A stretch of DNA of 64,000 nt from Anaerosacchariphilus polymeriproducens (lineage in GTDB: Bacteria > Bacillota > Clostridia > Lachnospirales > Lachnospiraceae), in NCBI RefSeq assembly GCF_003363435.1, contig NZ_QRCT01000049.1, forward strand, positions 1-64,000, written 5' to 3'. The position numbers and the translations under genes are program-made. A model generated the notes under the pieces. The model did no database searches. It saw only the letters and a list, made by a program, of their open reading frames with translations, and was not told where the DNA came from. Shown in pieces: positions 37,928-45,655 of the stretch; the first letter of the stretch is position 1, and each line of letters opens with the position of its first letter.

Positions 37928-38761
37928 TCAACAAAAATACTTATCAACAAAAGCTTTTGTTTTTTCATAAGCTGTTTTTACATTTTCATCATGTGATAAT
38001 TGATAATATTCTGGTCGGAATTCTTCAATCGTACAAACACCGTCAAATCCTATTTTCTTTAGCGCTGCCGCTATACCAGCATGATTGACAACACCTTCTC
38101 CCGGCCATAAACGTTTATCGTCACCACAAGAACCTAATGGTAGATCTTCACAGTCATTTAAGTGATATGCAAAAATTTTCTTTCCATCCGCGGCTTCTAA
38201 ATCTTCTAGACTAGAACACATTTCATGAAAATGGAATGTATCAACGGTAATACCAACATTTTCACGGTCAACTGCTTTTACTACCTCGTAAGCGGTACCA
38301 AATTGATTAATCGAACAATTGGGAGCTCCACAAAATTCAAGTGAAATTTTAATATCTTTCCCCACTTTATCTGCCAGATAACGTAGTCTTGAAACTGCTT
38401 CTTCCTTAATCTCATTTACATGTAGATCTTTCACATCAAAAGAAGGAACGGTAATCAACATTGGCATATCAATGGCAGCACATACTTTTTGTATAAATTC
38501 TGTTTCTTCATCAATTTCTTTTACTCCGGCTTCATCTCTTTGGTTAAAGAAAATCAATGTGTTATATGCCCATGGCTTCAATTTATGATTTTTAAACCAA
38601 TCTGCTAATTCTTCTAAAGTATGTTCTTTTAAATAATCTTTCATACAATCAAAACGTATATCAATATAATCAAATCCATATTTTTCACATGCTTCTAAGT
38701 CAGCCATTAAAGATTGACCTTTACATTCTAATGCTGTAGCTTCATTAAAACCTAATTTCAC
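37928..38761 (-). CDS. iolI: Inosose isomerase (2-keto-myo-inositol isomerase)
   Basis: A 277-residue TIM-barrel protein, almost the same length as Bacillus IolI. It interconverts inosose isomers, feeding D-chiro-inositol into the pathway. Its opening KLGFNEATALEC and the later NTLIFFNQRDEAG, LEFCGAPNCSIN, VGITVDTFHFHEM and LWPGEG match my memory of IolI closely, including the Glu, Asp, His and Glu metal ligands. I start at GTG 38761, preceded by GGAGGAG 5-7 bases upstream; the frame is open to 38821 but without a binding site. Confidence 0.92.
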   Translation of the reverse strand: MKLGFNEATALECKGQSLMADLEACEKYGFDYIDIRFDCMKDYLKEHTLEELADWFKNHKLKPWAYNTLIFFNQRDEAGVKEIDEETEFIQKVCAAIDMPMLITVPSFDVKDLHVNEIKEEAVSRLRYLADKVGKDIKISLEFCGAPNCSINQFGTAYEVVKAVDRENVGITVDTFHFHEMCSSLEDLEAADGKKIFAYHLNDCEDLPLGSCGDDKRLWPGEGVVNHAGIAAALKKIGFDGVCTIEEFRPEYYQLSHDENVKTAYEKTKAFVDKYFC

Positions 38762-38870
38762 CTTTTCTCCTCCAATTATACTGCTACTTTTTCGTTTCCC
38801 ATTTAATAGGAAGATTCTCAAATTATAGCAGTAACTATTACTTTCTTATTATTTCAGATAAGGTCCAAAA

Positions 38871-39872
38871 TTATTTATAAAATTTCGGACATTCTCCAGT
38901 AACTATCGCTTCAATATTACCAGACTGCTGTGCTCTTACTAAAGCATCAGCTGTCACTGCTGCCACATAACCATCCCAAGCAGTTGGTCCATTCACTTCA
39001 CCTTTTGCTACACTGTTAACCCAATCTTGTAATTCAACATCATAAGAATCAATGAAACGATTAATCCAGCTTGTTTCAATACCAGTAGATAATCTACCCT
39101 CTTTACGAATAATCGGAGTAGCCGGTGCCGGCATTTTGACAACCCCTTCTTCACATACGACTTCGCAATTGATATCATAACCAAATTTACAATTAACGAA
39201 GACTTCAACGTCAATGCAGATTCCTTTCTTAGTACGAAGAAGCATGATTTGTGGATCTTTTAACTCAGAATGAGTATACTTCGTACTTCCTGGCATAATC
39301 ACTTGCGCTGACTCATATTCATCATCTACCAGCCAATGTAAACAATCTATTTCATGAATCGCCGTATCATGAACAGCCATAGGGGTTGTATAATCGGTAC
39401 CAACTTCCGGATTTCTATGTGTACAATGAAGCATTAATGGAGCTCCGAATTCGCCCGAATCTAACGCTTCCTTTACTTGAATATACCCTTTGTCATAACG
39501 ACGCATAAAACCAACTTGGACCAAATGTTTTCCTGATGCTATTTCAGCATCTACAATTTTCTTACAATCATCAGCAGTTGTCGCTAATGGTTTTTCACAG
39601 AATACAGGTTTTCCTGCTTTAATAGCAGCTAATACAGTTTCTACATGCGCAAACCCCGGAGAAGTACAAACAATGGCATCCACTTCTGCATCATTGATTA
39701 ATGCATTTGCATCGGTATATACTTTTCCATCACAAAGTGCTGCTGCTGTTTTTGCACCTTCCTCAAAAACATCTGAAACTACTACTACTGTAACTCCTTG
39801 TAATTTGTTGTTCAATCTTTTAATGTGTTCTTTACCGATTGCTCCACATCCCACAACACCAACTCTTAACAT
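38871..39872 (-). CDS. iolG: myo-Inositol 2-dehydrogenase, Gfo/Idh/MocA family
   Basis: A 333-residue NAD-dependent dehydrogenase performing the first step, myo-inositol to scyllo-inosose. The Rossmann motif is VGVVGCGAIGKEH, the conserved EKP is in FCEKPLATT, and the catalytic region is MAVHDTAIHEIDCLHWL with the Asp/His pair. I start at ATG 39872, after CGGAGGAATTTAAA; the frame opens at 39893. It is the first gene of the iolG-I-B-E run, behind a promoter overlapped by the CGTGCACG palindrome. Confidence 0.92.
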   Translation of the reverse strand: MLRVGVVGCGAIGKEHIKRLNNKLQGVTVVVVSDVFEEGAKTAAALCDGKVYTDANALINDAEVDAIVCTSPGFAHVETVLAAIKAGKPVFCEKPLATTADDCKKIVDAEIASGKHLVQVGFMRRYDKGYIQVKEALDSGEFGAPLMLHCTHRNPEVGTDYTTPMAVHDTAIHEIDCLHWLVDDEYESAQVIMPGSTKYTHSELKDPQIMLLRTKKGICIDVEVFVNCKFGYDINCEVVCEEGVVKMPAPATPIIRKEGRLSTGIETSWINRFIDSYDVELQDWVNSVAKGEVNGPTAWDGYVAAVTADALVRAQQSGNIEAIVTGECPKFYK

Positions 39873-39929
39873 TTTAAATTCCTCCGCTTCCATTTTAAAT
39901 AATTAAAAAGTACTTATTAATCTAAAGTC

Positions 39930-39958
39930 ATTATAACTCGATGTACTCGTGCACGCAA
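39930..39958 (-). promoter_or_regulatory. iolG promoter with overlapping operator palindrome
   Basis: Minus-strand TTGCGT (39953-39958), 17 bases, TATAAT (39930-39935). The perfect palindrome CGTGCACG (39948-39955) covers part of the -35 and spacer. The same extended word GCGTGCACGrrTACA occurs upstream of iolH, so this is a good repressor-site candidate. Confidence 0.7.
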
Positions 39959-40109
39959 CACTTAAATAGGTAATTAGTTTTTTTTGTTTAATACTCATAA
40001 TTAATCGTTTCTTTTTTGTTCATTATTACATAATATTATTATGTATCATACCAATTATGTATTATTTTCATACATTTGTTTCCACTTTTTATCTGTAAAC
40101 AAAAAAAAT

Positions 40110-40135
40110 AAGCGCACGCTTTTGCACGCACGCTT
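40110..40135 (-). terminator. Terminator downstream of the SDR gene
   Basis: AAGCGTGC and GCGTGCGCTT can pair as an 8-bp stem with two G-U wobbles. On the minus strand a tail of ATTTTTTTTG follows. It separates the SDR gene from iolG. Confidence 0.65.
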
Positions 40136-40153
40136 CAAAAATCTGTTCTGCAA

Positions 40154-40927
40154 TTAAACAATAACTCCTCCTCCGTCTACAATAACAAACTGCCCTTGCA
40201 CATAACTGGATGCATCACTGGAAAAATACAGAACCGTTCCATTCAATTCATCTTTCTTTCCCGGACGTCCTGTAGGATTCATTTCATTATATTCGTTCAA
40301 AAATTTTTCTGATTCGAATAAAGCTGTTGTCATCTTTGTTTTAAAAAGTCCTGGGCCAATAGCATTCACTGTAATCCCATATTTTGCATAAGAACAAGCC
40401 ATGCCTTTAGTCAAACCTATTATCGCCGATTTCGATGCATTGTAAGAATGTCTGATAAACTTATTATTTTTATCAGCAACGACTGCATTCACGGAAGCTA
40501 TATTGACTATTTTACCATATTTCTTTTCTTTCATTTGCGGTATTATATATTTACTAATTAAAAAAACTCCTTTTACATTTGTATTAAAGGATTTATCCCA
40601 TTCTTCTTCTGTCATATGCTCTACACTTCCGGGCACTGCAACCCCCGCATTATTTAATAAAATGTCAATCTTCCCAAACATGTCAAGAATCTTCTCCACG
40701 GCTGTTTTTACGCTCTCTTCTTTCGTGACATCGCATTCTATTGTAACCGTTTTACGTCCTATATTTTCAATTTCAGTTTTGAGTTGAATGAGTCCATCAA
40801 CCTTTATATCTAATAGTGCAACATCTGCTCCTGCTTGTGCATATGCAATGGCTGCCTCTGCTCCAAGACCTGAACTTGCTCCTGTCACCACTGCTGTTTT
40901 TCCTGTTAAATCAAATAAATCATTCAT
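40154..40927 (-). CDS. Short-chain dehydrogenase/reductase
   Basis: A 257-residue classical SDR. The nucleotide-binding motif is VTGASSGLGAEAA, followed by NNAGVAVPG; the catalytic Ser-Tyr-Lys set is in NIASVNAVVADK...RHSYNASKSAIIG. The C-terminal FSSDASSYVQGQFVIVDGGG is usual. Relatives include gluconate 5-dehydrogenase and 2-deoxy-gluconate dehydrogenases. Lying between the LacI regulator and iolG, it probably oxidises or reduces an inositol-derived or other polyol intermediate; the substrate is not readable. Confidence 0.9.
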   Translation of the reverse strand: MNDLFDLTGKTAVVTGASSGLGAEAAIAYAQAGADVALLDIKVDGLIQLKTEIENIGRKTVTIECDVTKEESVKTAVEKILDMFGKIDILLNNAGVAVPGSVEHMTEEEWDKSFNTNVKGVFLISKYIIPQMKEKKYGKIVNIASVNAVVADKNNKFIRHSYNASKSAIIGLTKGMACSYAKYGITVNAIGPGLFKTKMTTALFESEKFLNEYNEMNPTGRPGKKDELNGTVLYFSSDASSYVQGQFVIVDGGGVIV

Positions 40928-41040
40928 TTTGTTAAGCCTTCTTTCTGATTATTGTAGTATTTATTTGCTTCCATTATCTCTATATTAACTAAATTCATAC
41001 ACATATCAAGCAAATTGACATAAATAACCAATAAAATGCA

Positions 41041-41073
41041 AAAAATAAAAAACAAGCATCGAATGACGCTTGC
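41041..41073 (-). terminator. Terminator downstream of the LacI-family gene
   Basis: On the minus strand, GCAAGCGTC-ATTC-GATGCTTG forms an 8-9 bp stem (one wobble), followed by TTTTTTATTTTT. Confidence 0.8.
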
Positions 41074-41077
41074 CTAT

Positions 41078-42103
41078 TTAATAATTATATTTTGTTTTGA
41101 TCAATATTTCTGTATGATAAGTTTCTTTTTGAGGCTTCTTATCTTCAAACAAGTATTCAGCCAATAGTTTCACCGGTTGATATCCTTGAATAAATGCATT
41201 TTGATCTATCATAAAATCAATTGTTCCATCTTTTAGATACTTTTCATTTTCAGGTGTCGTATCATGCGCAATTACTCTTACTTGATGTTCTTTTCCTAAT
41301 TCTTTAAGCCCCTGGCACACACCAACTTCGCCATTGGCAACTACAAAAATTCCCGCTAAATCTTCATTTTGCAAAGCTTGTATGGCTATCTCTTTCGCTG
41401 CTTCATCTTCATCAAAACAAGTTTGGACGCCAAGCATTTGTATTTCAGGATAACTTTGTCGTAATTCAGTAATAAAACCTTCTACTCTTTCATTATGAGA
41501 ACGATTTGACAAATAGCCAGTGATAACCAAAACTTTTCCTTTGCCCCCTGTAATCATTCCCATCAATCCTGCTACCGTTTGACCACTTCGGCAATTATCC
41601 AGTCCTACAAAACTCATCCTCTTGGTTCCTGCTATATCCGCATTAAACGTAATTACCGGAATGTCTTCTTTTTCAATAATTTCATTGACTTTCAATTGTA
41701 ATTGATTATCTTCCACAGGCAATATCGCCAGCCCTTTAATGCCTTCTTCTATCAACTCATCTATCATTTTTATCTGCTCGTTCACATCTAGGGTAGGGAT
41801 TTGTCTCAACTCTATCTGTAAACCCAAATTACCGACCTCTTCCCGTACCCGGCCGATTCCTTCTAATACCTGTTTCATAAATGGTGTCTTAACAGACTGG
41901 ATGATAACTCCAATTTTAATAGGATTTTTTGACAAAGCCAACGCTCTACCGGCTCTATTAGGTTTATATCCATGCTCTTTTGCTATTTTCTTTATACGTT
42001 CTGCCACTTCTGGGCTGACACGTCCCCGGTCATATAGCGCTCTATCAACAGTGCCTCTTGATACACCGGCTAGTTCTGCAATTTGTTTTATTGTTATCGC
42101 CAT
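41078..42103 (-). CDS. LacI-family transcriptional regulator of the inositol cluster
   Basis: A 341-residue regulator. The N-terminal helix-turn-helix and hinge are clear (TIKQIAELAGVSRGTVDRALYDRGRVSPEVAERI, PNRAGRALALSKNP), and the rest is a type 1 periplasmic-binding-like sensor (KIGVIIQSVKTPFMKQVLEGI, VITFNADIAG, VANGEVGVCQGL). The sensor resembles those for sugars and cyclitols. As first gene in the cluster, it probably represses iol genes until inositol or an intermediate binds, perhaps through the CGTGCACG palindromes. The start has GAGGAG upstream. Confidence 0.9.
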   Translation of the reverse strand: MAITIKQIAELAGVSRGTVDRALYDRGRVSPEVAERIKKIAKEHGYKPNRAGRALALSKNPIKIGVIIQSVKTPFMKQVLEGIGRVREEVGNLGLQIELRQIPTLDVNEQIKMIDELIEEGIKGLAILPVEDNQLQLKVNEIIEKEDIPVITFNADIAGTKRMSFVGLDNCRSGQTVAGLMGMITGGKGKVLVITGYLSNRSHNERVEGFITELRQSYPEIQMLGVQTCFDEDEAAKEIAIQALQNEDLAGIFVVANGEVGVCQGLKELGKEHQVRVIAHDTTPENEKYLKDGTIDFMIDQNAFIQGYQPVKLLAEYLFEDKKPQKETYHTEILIKTKYNY

Positions 42104-42466
42104 TCAAAATCTCCTCTTCCTATGTTTAAAATGTGGATTGTTTACTTCCTGAAGCTTTTCTAGATGATTTAAAAAAATCATCTTTTACTCCTGAAAATGC
42201 TTCTTGAAAATCATAAAATCATCCTCATTGAACTTATTTTAATACTTTACTTTGACATATAGTTTTGAAACTCTGTTTTTCCTAACTCTACACTTTACTT
42301 TTCCGTATGTCAATACTTATAAGTATTGGTACTATTAATTATAATGTATAATTTCATTTATTGAAATTTTTTTAAATTTATTTTATAATAAACACATACT
42401 TTGTTTACATATTATTTTTAATCGTTAATTTTATCATTTCTTAAAGAAAAATGTTTGTATTATTTG
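42104..42466. other. AT-rich intergenic stretch left of the toxin island
   Basis: No gene is visible. It should contain the LacI promoter on the minus strand. Its right part (about 42400-42466) resembles the DNA just upstream of the sigma gene at 42792 (for example GTTAATTTTATC against GTTAATCTTATC), so it belongs to a duplicated segment. TTTACA occurs at 42404-42409 without a matching -10. Confidence 0.5.
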
Positions 42467-42532
42467 ATGTTAGGGATTTTTGTAACTAGTATAAGCAGAT
42501 ACAGAATGGGGGAAAACGAAGAGATATATTAA
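42467..42532 (+). pseudogene. 5' remnant of a second UviA/TcdR-like sigma gene
   Basis: Twenty-one codons and a stop read MLGIFVTSISRYRMGENE then EIY. They align without gaps to the start of the intact sigma factor at 42792 (MIGNLVTNISKYRKGEKE then ALY). The upstream DNA also matches. The copy stops at TAA and runs into an IS3-type transposase relic, so this is a broken duplicate. Confidence 0.8.
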
Positions 42533-42668
42533 CCATAATACATCTCTTATTTCATAATTCCAAAGAAGTTTTCCATTACCGAATTATCATGGCAGTTTCC
42601 TTTCCGAGACATACGTTGGAAATATTTTCTTTCAGTTTTTATTCTCAGCTGATGCTCTTTGTGTAATA
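42530..42668 (-). mobile_element. IS3-family (IS150-like) transposase relic
   Basis: On the minus strand a frame reads MSRKGNCHDN then SVMENFFGIMK, a stop, and EMYYG. This is the end of the DDE domain of IS3/IS150 transposases, including the catalytic glutamate (ENFFG). Sequence before it (LRIKTERKYFQR) fits the preceding helix. No other transposase part or terminal repeats are visible, so it is a dead fragment. Confidence 0.8.
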
Positions 42669-42791
42669 CCATAACTAATTATTTCTCTATTGCACATATC
42701 CTTTGTCGTTAATCTTATCCTTTTGTTTGGAAAAATTTGTTTCATATTTTAATAAATATTTCTTTTTTAAAAATAAAAAGGAGTATTTATC

Positions 42792-43337
42792 ATGATAGGA
42801 AATTTAGTTACTAATATAAGCAAATACAGAAAAGGAGAGAAAGAAGCACTCTATCCTATAATAAAAAAAATGAATCCTTTGATTAATAAGTATACAAAAA
42901 AATTATTTCATTTAGAACCTGAAGATGTTAAACAAGAATTTTATATTTCAATTATAGAATCTATAAACAACATTCATACGTACAGTGATGAAAGGCAATG
43001 CTTTAATTATATAAAAAATGCCATCTTATATAAATTTATGAAATTATATAGAGATTCTGTTGAATACGATACATTTTATTTAAGCTTATCAAATATAGAA
43101 CTAGATAAAATATATCAAACCAAAAACTATCTAAAAGACTGTATTTTTCTTACGGATTTTAAAGAAAAAACAAAGGATTTATCTACTAATAAACGTATTA
43201 TTTTAGAAGGAAAACTTTTTAAAGAAATGTCAGATTTAGAATTAGCAAATTACTTAAACGTATCAAGACAATATGTTAATAGAGTGAAAAAGAATATATT
43301 TATAACACTATATAAAAATGAAATTATAAATTTATAA
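42792..43337 (+). CDS. UviA/TcdR/BotR-type alternative sigma factor
   Basis: A 181-residue protein, the size of the clostridial toxin sigma factors TcdR, BotR, TetR and UviA. Residues about 38-80 (LEPEDVKQEFYISIIESINNI...QCFNYIKNAIL) look like sigma region 2. Residues about 135-178 (KRIILEGKLFKEMSDLELANYLNVSRQYVNRVKKNIF) form a region 4 helix-turn-helix for the -35. It would direct RNA polymerase to the two TTTACA-N16-CTTTTT promoters of the downstream holin-like and bacteriocin-like genes. AAAAAGGAG precedes its ATG. Codon use is very AT-rich. The group assignment is inferred from size, motifs, targets and neighbours. Confidence 0.82.
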   Translation: MIGNLVTNISKYRKGEKEALYPIIKKMNPLINKYTKKLFHLEPEDVKQEFYISIIESINNIHTYSDERQCFNYIKNAILYKFMKLYRDSVEYDTFYLSLSNIELDKIYQTKNYLKDCIFLTDFKEKTKDLSTNKRIILEGKLFKEMSDLELANYLNVSRQYVNRVKKNIFITLYKNEIINL

Positions 43338-43342
43338 AGGAA

Positions 43343-43397
43343 GAAAAAAAAGGGTACTCTAAAACTTGATCAGAATTTAAAGAGTACCCTTTTTTTA
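43343..43397. terminator. Bidirectional terminator between the sigma and lipoprotein genes
   Basis: AGGGTACTCT (43351-43360) and AGAGTACCCT (43381-43390) pair perfectly around a 20-base loop, flanked by A-rich and T-rich runs on both sides. It serves both convergent genes. Confidence 0.9.
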
Positions 43398-43443
43398 ATT
43401 TAACGGATCGTTTTACATGAACCAAATATTTGGCCACACCTAA

Positions 43444-44442
43444 TTAATCTGAAAATTCAAACTGACTATAAATAGCTTCATCAATGCCATAACAAATATT
43501 TGTTCGTTTAATAATATCATTAATTACTTCTTCTTTTGCTTTTTTATCATCACTATTTTTAGCATCATAAGCTACATAACAATTATTCTTTTCTAGATAA
43601 TATGAAAACAAAAAATCCTTATCTAAACCACAACTTGAAATAGCTTCTATATCAAAAAAAGGAATGCAAATAAAATTGTTTAGAGAATATATTGCTATAT
43701 TGTGCTTTAACGTATAATCTGCTGGAAAAAAACCTACAACTTTAAAATTGAATGTATCAGCGATATAATATAATGATAAAGTATCACCAATTTTATATGA
43801 TTCTTTATAATCTGCCCCCAAAATAACAGGTATTGCATTGTTGTTTTGATAATTAAAATCATCATCATTAAAACAGCGCCCCTCTAAGATAACATCTTTT
43901 AACTGCTCATTAAGAGTTTTACCAATTTCAATTGTGTTTAATGTCGTAACATATTCTTTTTTCCCATTTTCGGAAGTTACAACCTGATTTAAATATTCTT
44001 CATTTTCTTCTAAGACAAAATTAAGTGCTCCTTCATAATAACCAATTTTTTGGGCAGATTGTTCATAAAATTCCAGATAATCTAACTTTTTACTAATTAA
44101 TTCATGAAACGAGTATAGTTTTTCTATACAATCATCTTGATTGCGAAACTCGTTAAGACTAATATTATTGCTCATACCATATCTGTCTGAAATACATAAA
44201 TAATTATATCCACTTTTTTTTGATTTTTCATAATTATTATCATAAGTCACATATCCCGGATCAGAAGATTCTTCTGTTTGTGAATCGCTTAAATCATAGG
44301 TTTGATCATAATCACTGGAATCCTTCTTAGAAATTGCTGACTTAAAAGAACAACCTGATAGCATTAAAGTGACTGATCCAATAAGAAATATACTAACATA
44401 ACAATTTAATTTTTTATAAGTAACTTTTTTAAAGAGAGCCAT
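43444..44442 (-). CDS. Lipoprotein resembling an isolated MacB/FtsX extracytoplasmic domain
   Basis: A 332-residue protein with a lipoprotein signal (LSGC near residue 30), a Ser/Asp-rich linker, and then a domain in which DVILEGRCFNDDDF, AIPVILGADYKESYKIGDTLSLYY and FKVVGFFPADYTL resemble the periplasmic core domain of MacB/FtsX-type ABC permeases. The four membrane helices of such permeases are missing, so it is a domain tethered by lipid. I start at ATG 44442; a GTG at 44451 is also in frame. It overlaps the end of the upstream secreted-protein gene by 14 bases, so the pair is coupled. Function unknown; immunity or export helper is possible. Confidence 0.7.
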   Translation of the reverse strand: MALFKKVTYKKLNCYVSIFLIGSVTLMLSGCSFKSAISKKDSSDYDQTYDLSDSQTEESSDPGYVTYDNNYEKSKKSGYNYLCISDRYGMSNNISLNEFRNQDDCIEKLYSFHELISKKLDYLEFYEQSAQKIGYYEGALNFVLEENEEYLNQVVTSENGKKEYVTTLNTIEIGKTLNEQLKDVILEGRCFNDDDFNYQNNNAIPVILGADYKESYKIGDTLSLYYIADTFNFKVVGFFPADYTLKHNIAIYSLNNFICIPFFDIEAISSCGLDKDFLFSYYLEKNNCYVAYDAKNSDDKKAKEEVINDIIKRTNICYGIDEAIYSQFEFSD

Positions 44443-44854
44443 AGTGTACACGCCCCGTGTAAGAACCTGGATCAGATGGTGGTGTTATATCATATTTATT
44501 GACAGATACTTTTCCTGTTCCAGTGTTATAAGCACTTTTATAAACATAACCTGTTGACTTTTTTTCCATGGATGTTCTCGTATAGTGTTTCGCACTAGCA
44601 GTTACAGAACCTTCAATACAAAGAAGACGTCCTTCTGCATGTACTTGCCATCCGTACCAAACATTACTTGCAGTTACATTTAACGATAATTTAGAATTTC
44701 TTGAAGAACTAGAATCATCACATATAGGAACTGAATCTGAACTTATTTCTTTCCCCTTCAAATGTGTAGATGCATCAGTTTGGGCAAATACAGATAGTGT
44801 GTTACCTATGCATAACGTAACTAAAAGTATTAAAACAATCATTATTTTCTTCAT
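44429..44854 (-). CDS. Small secreted protein of unknown function, bacteriocin-sized
   Basis: A 141-residue protein with a clear Sec signal peptide (MKKIMIVLILLVTLCIGNTLSVFAQ, cut near residue 25). The mature part is about 115 residues, rich in Ser, Thr and Tyr, with beta-type alternation (LSLNVTASNVWYGWQVHAEGRLL, SVTASAKHYTRTSMEKK). Two cysteines could form a disulfide. I do not recognise the family. It is coupled to the MacB-domain lipoprotein. Its leader carries an element also found before the immunity-like gene at 48195-48752. AAAGGATG precedes the start. Confidence 0.7.
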   Translation of the reverse strand: MKKIMIVLILLVTLCIGNTLSVFAQTDASTHLKGKEISSDSVPICDDSSSSRNSKLSLNVTASNVWYGWQVHAEGRLLCIEGSVTASAKHYTRTSMEKKSTGYVYKSAYNTGTGKVSVNKYDITPPSDPGSYTGRVHYGSL

Positions 44855-44878
44855 TATTTTTTCATCCTTTTTCTAATC

Positions 44879-44896
44879 GGTAGTGTCAAATACCCT
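44879..44896 (-). promoter_or_regulatory. Shared leader element, copy 1
   Basis: On the minus strand AGGGTATTTGACACTACC lies with its 3' edge 25 bases before the start codon of the secreted-protein gene. A near-identical copy lies at exactly the same distance before the gene that starts at 48752. A TATAAT (44916-44921) sits just upstream, so the element would be in the 5' leader. Confidence 0.6.
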
Positions 44897-45017
44897 ACCT
44901 TTTTTTGATTATTTAATTATACTATTACACTTTATGTATTGCTATCAGATAATCATTAATATTCTATGTAGATATTCGATATAGATTTTATTTCAAATTA
45001 AAAGTATTATCTACTAG

Positions 45018-45045
45018 TTTACAATAAGCTTAAATTATTCTTTTT
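45018..45045 (+). promoter_or_regulatory. Predicted UviA/TcdR-type promoter of the holin-like gene
   Basis: TTTACA (45018-45023), exactly 16 bases, CTTTTT (45040-45045). The hexamers and spacing match the promoters of clostridial toxin sigma factors and are identical to those before the gene at 45656. There is no good sigma-A promoter here. Confidence 0.82.
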
Positions 45046-45094
45046 AATATTATGAATTTGCAAATTTAATAATATTAGAAAGGAGGCGGGATTT

Positions 45095-45328
45095 ATGGAA
45101 GATAAATTATTTGAATTAGCAACCTCTCAAGGAATCTGGGGCGTATTATTTATTTTTTTATTTATATATAATATAAAAATTAATGCTACTAATTCTGAAA
45201 AGCAAGCAATAAAGGAAGAAAAATATCAATCTATTATTTCTGATTTAACAACGAAATTGGAAATTCTAAATGAAATTAATACTAATATTTCTTTGCTTAA
45301 AGATCATTTAACAATAAATCAACCCTAG
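45095..45328 (+). CDS. BhlA/UviB-type holin-like peptide
   Basis: A 77-residue protein. MEDKLFELATSQGIWGVLFIFLFIYNI gives one membrane helix right at the N terminus, followed by a charged helical tail (EKQAIKEEKYQSIISDLTTKLEIL). This is the build of BhlA/UviB proteins, which include a holin-like bacteriocin and the uviB product of the bacteriocin BCN5 plasmid. A strong AGAAAGGAGGCGG site precedes the ATG. It lies between the sigma factor and the large lysozyme-like gene, and both it and that gene have the special promoter, so it probably forms the exit pore or lysis trigger. Confidence 0.88.
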   Translation: MEDKLFELATSQGIWGVLFIFLFIYNIKINATNSEKQAIKEEKYQSIISDLTTKLEILNEINTNISLLKDHLTINQP

Positions 45329-45344
45329 TATTTCATTGTAATAA

Positions 45345-45390
45345 AAGCTCCTTAATGTAAGATATCTTACATCTAGGAGCTTCTAACCTT
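45345..45390 (+). terminator. Terminator downstream of the holin-like gene
   Basis: AGCTCCT...AGGAGCT encloses the inner palindrome ATGTAAGATATCTTACAT, making a stem of about 16 bp with small bulges, followed by a weak T-rich stretch. It means the next gene relies on its own promoter. Confidence 0.7.
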
Positions 45391-45546
45391 ATTTATTCTA
45401 ATTTGATTCTACTTTTTATTAAAATAAATTAGAATTTTTGCCTTGAATCATCAAAAAATCTATGTACATAAGAGTAAAATATTTATAGCCGTTGTATTAT
45501 CATATAATCGTTATTATATTTTTTGTTATAAATTTTAAAAATGTTG

Positions 45547-45574
45547 TTTACATCCAATAAAAAAAAACCTTTTT
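45547..45574 (+). promoter_or_regulatory. Predicted UviA/TcdR-type promoter of the bacteriocin-like gene
   Basis: TTTACA (45547-45552), exactly 16 bases, CTTTTT (45569-45574), with a leader of about 70 bases. It is identical in hexamers and spacing to the promoter at 45018-45045. The rest of this 318-base intergenic stretch holds no gene. Confidence 0.82.
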
Positions 45575-45655
45575 ATTAAGTATAAGCGCTTATAAAACAC
45601 TTTAAAAACAATATAACAATAACTAAAAAACAGTTATTAAGAAAGGATGATAAAA

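Noticed and set aside
42404-42431. A third toxin-sigma promoter before the sigma-gene remnant
   Set aside because: TTTACA is present, but 16-17 bases later there is TAATTT and no CTTTTT. Before the intact sigma gene, CTTTTT (42762-42767) lacks a TTTACA, so autoregulation is not supported.
42530-42668. A functional IS element
   Set aside because: Only the last part of the transposase remains, with a stop codon, and no terminal repeats are visible.
44429-44854. Lactococcin-972 family bacteriocin
   Set aside because: Size and signal peptide fit, but the usual spaced His/Tyr/Ser/Gly-Trp pattern of the mature peptide is not there. Kept as an unknown secreted protein.
44884-44889. TTGACA in the shared leader element as a -35 box
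   Set aside because: No -10 lies at 16-18 bases in either copy, and the transcript would start almost at the ATG.
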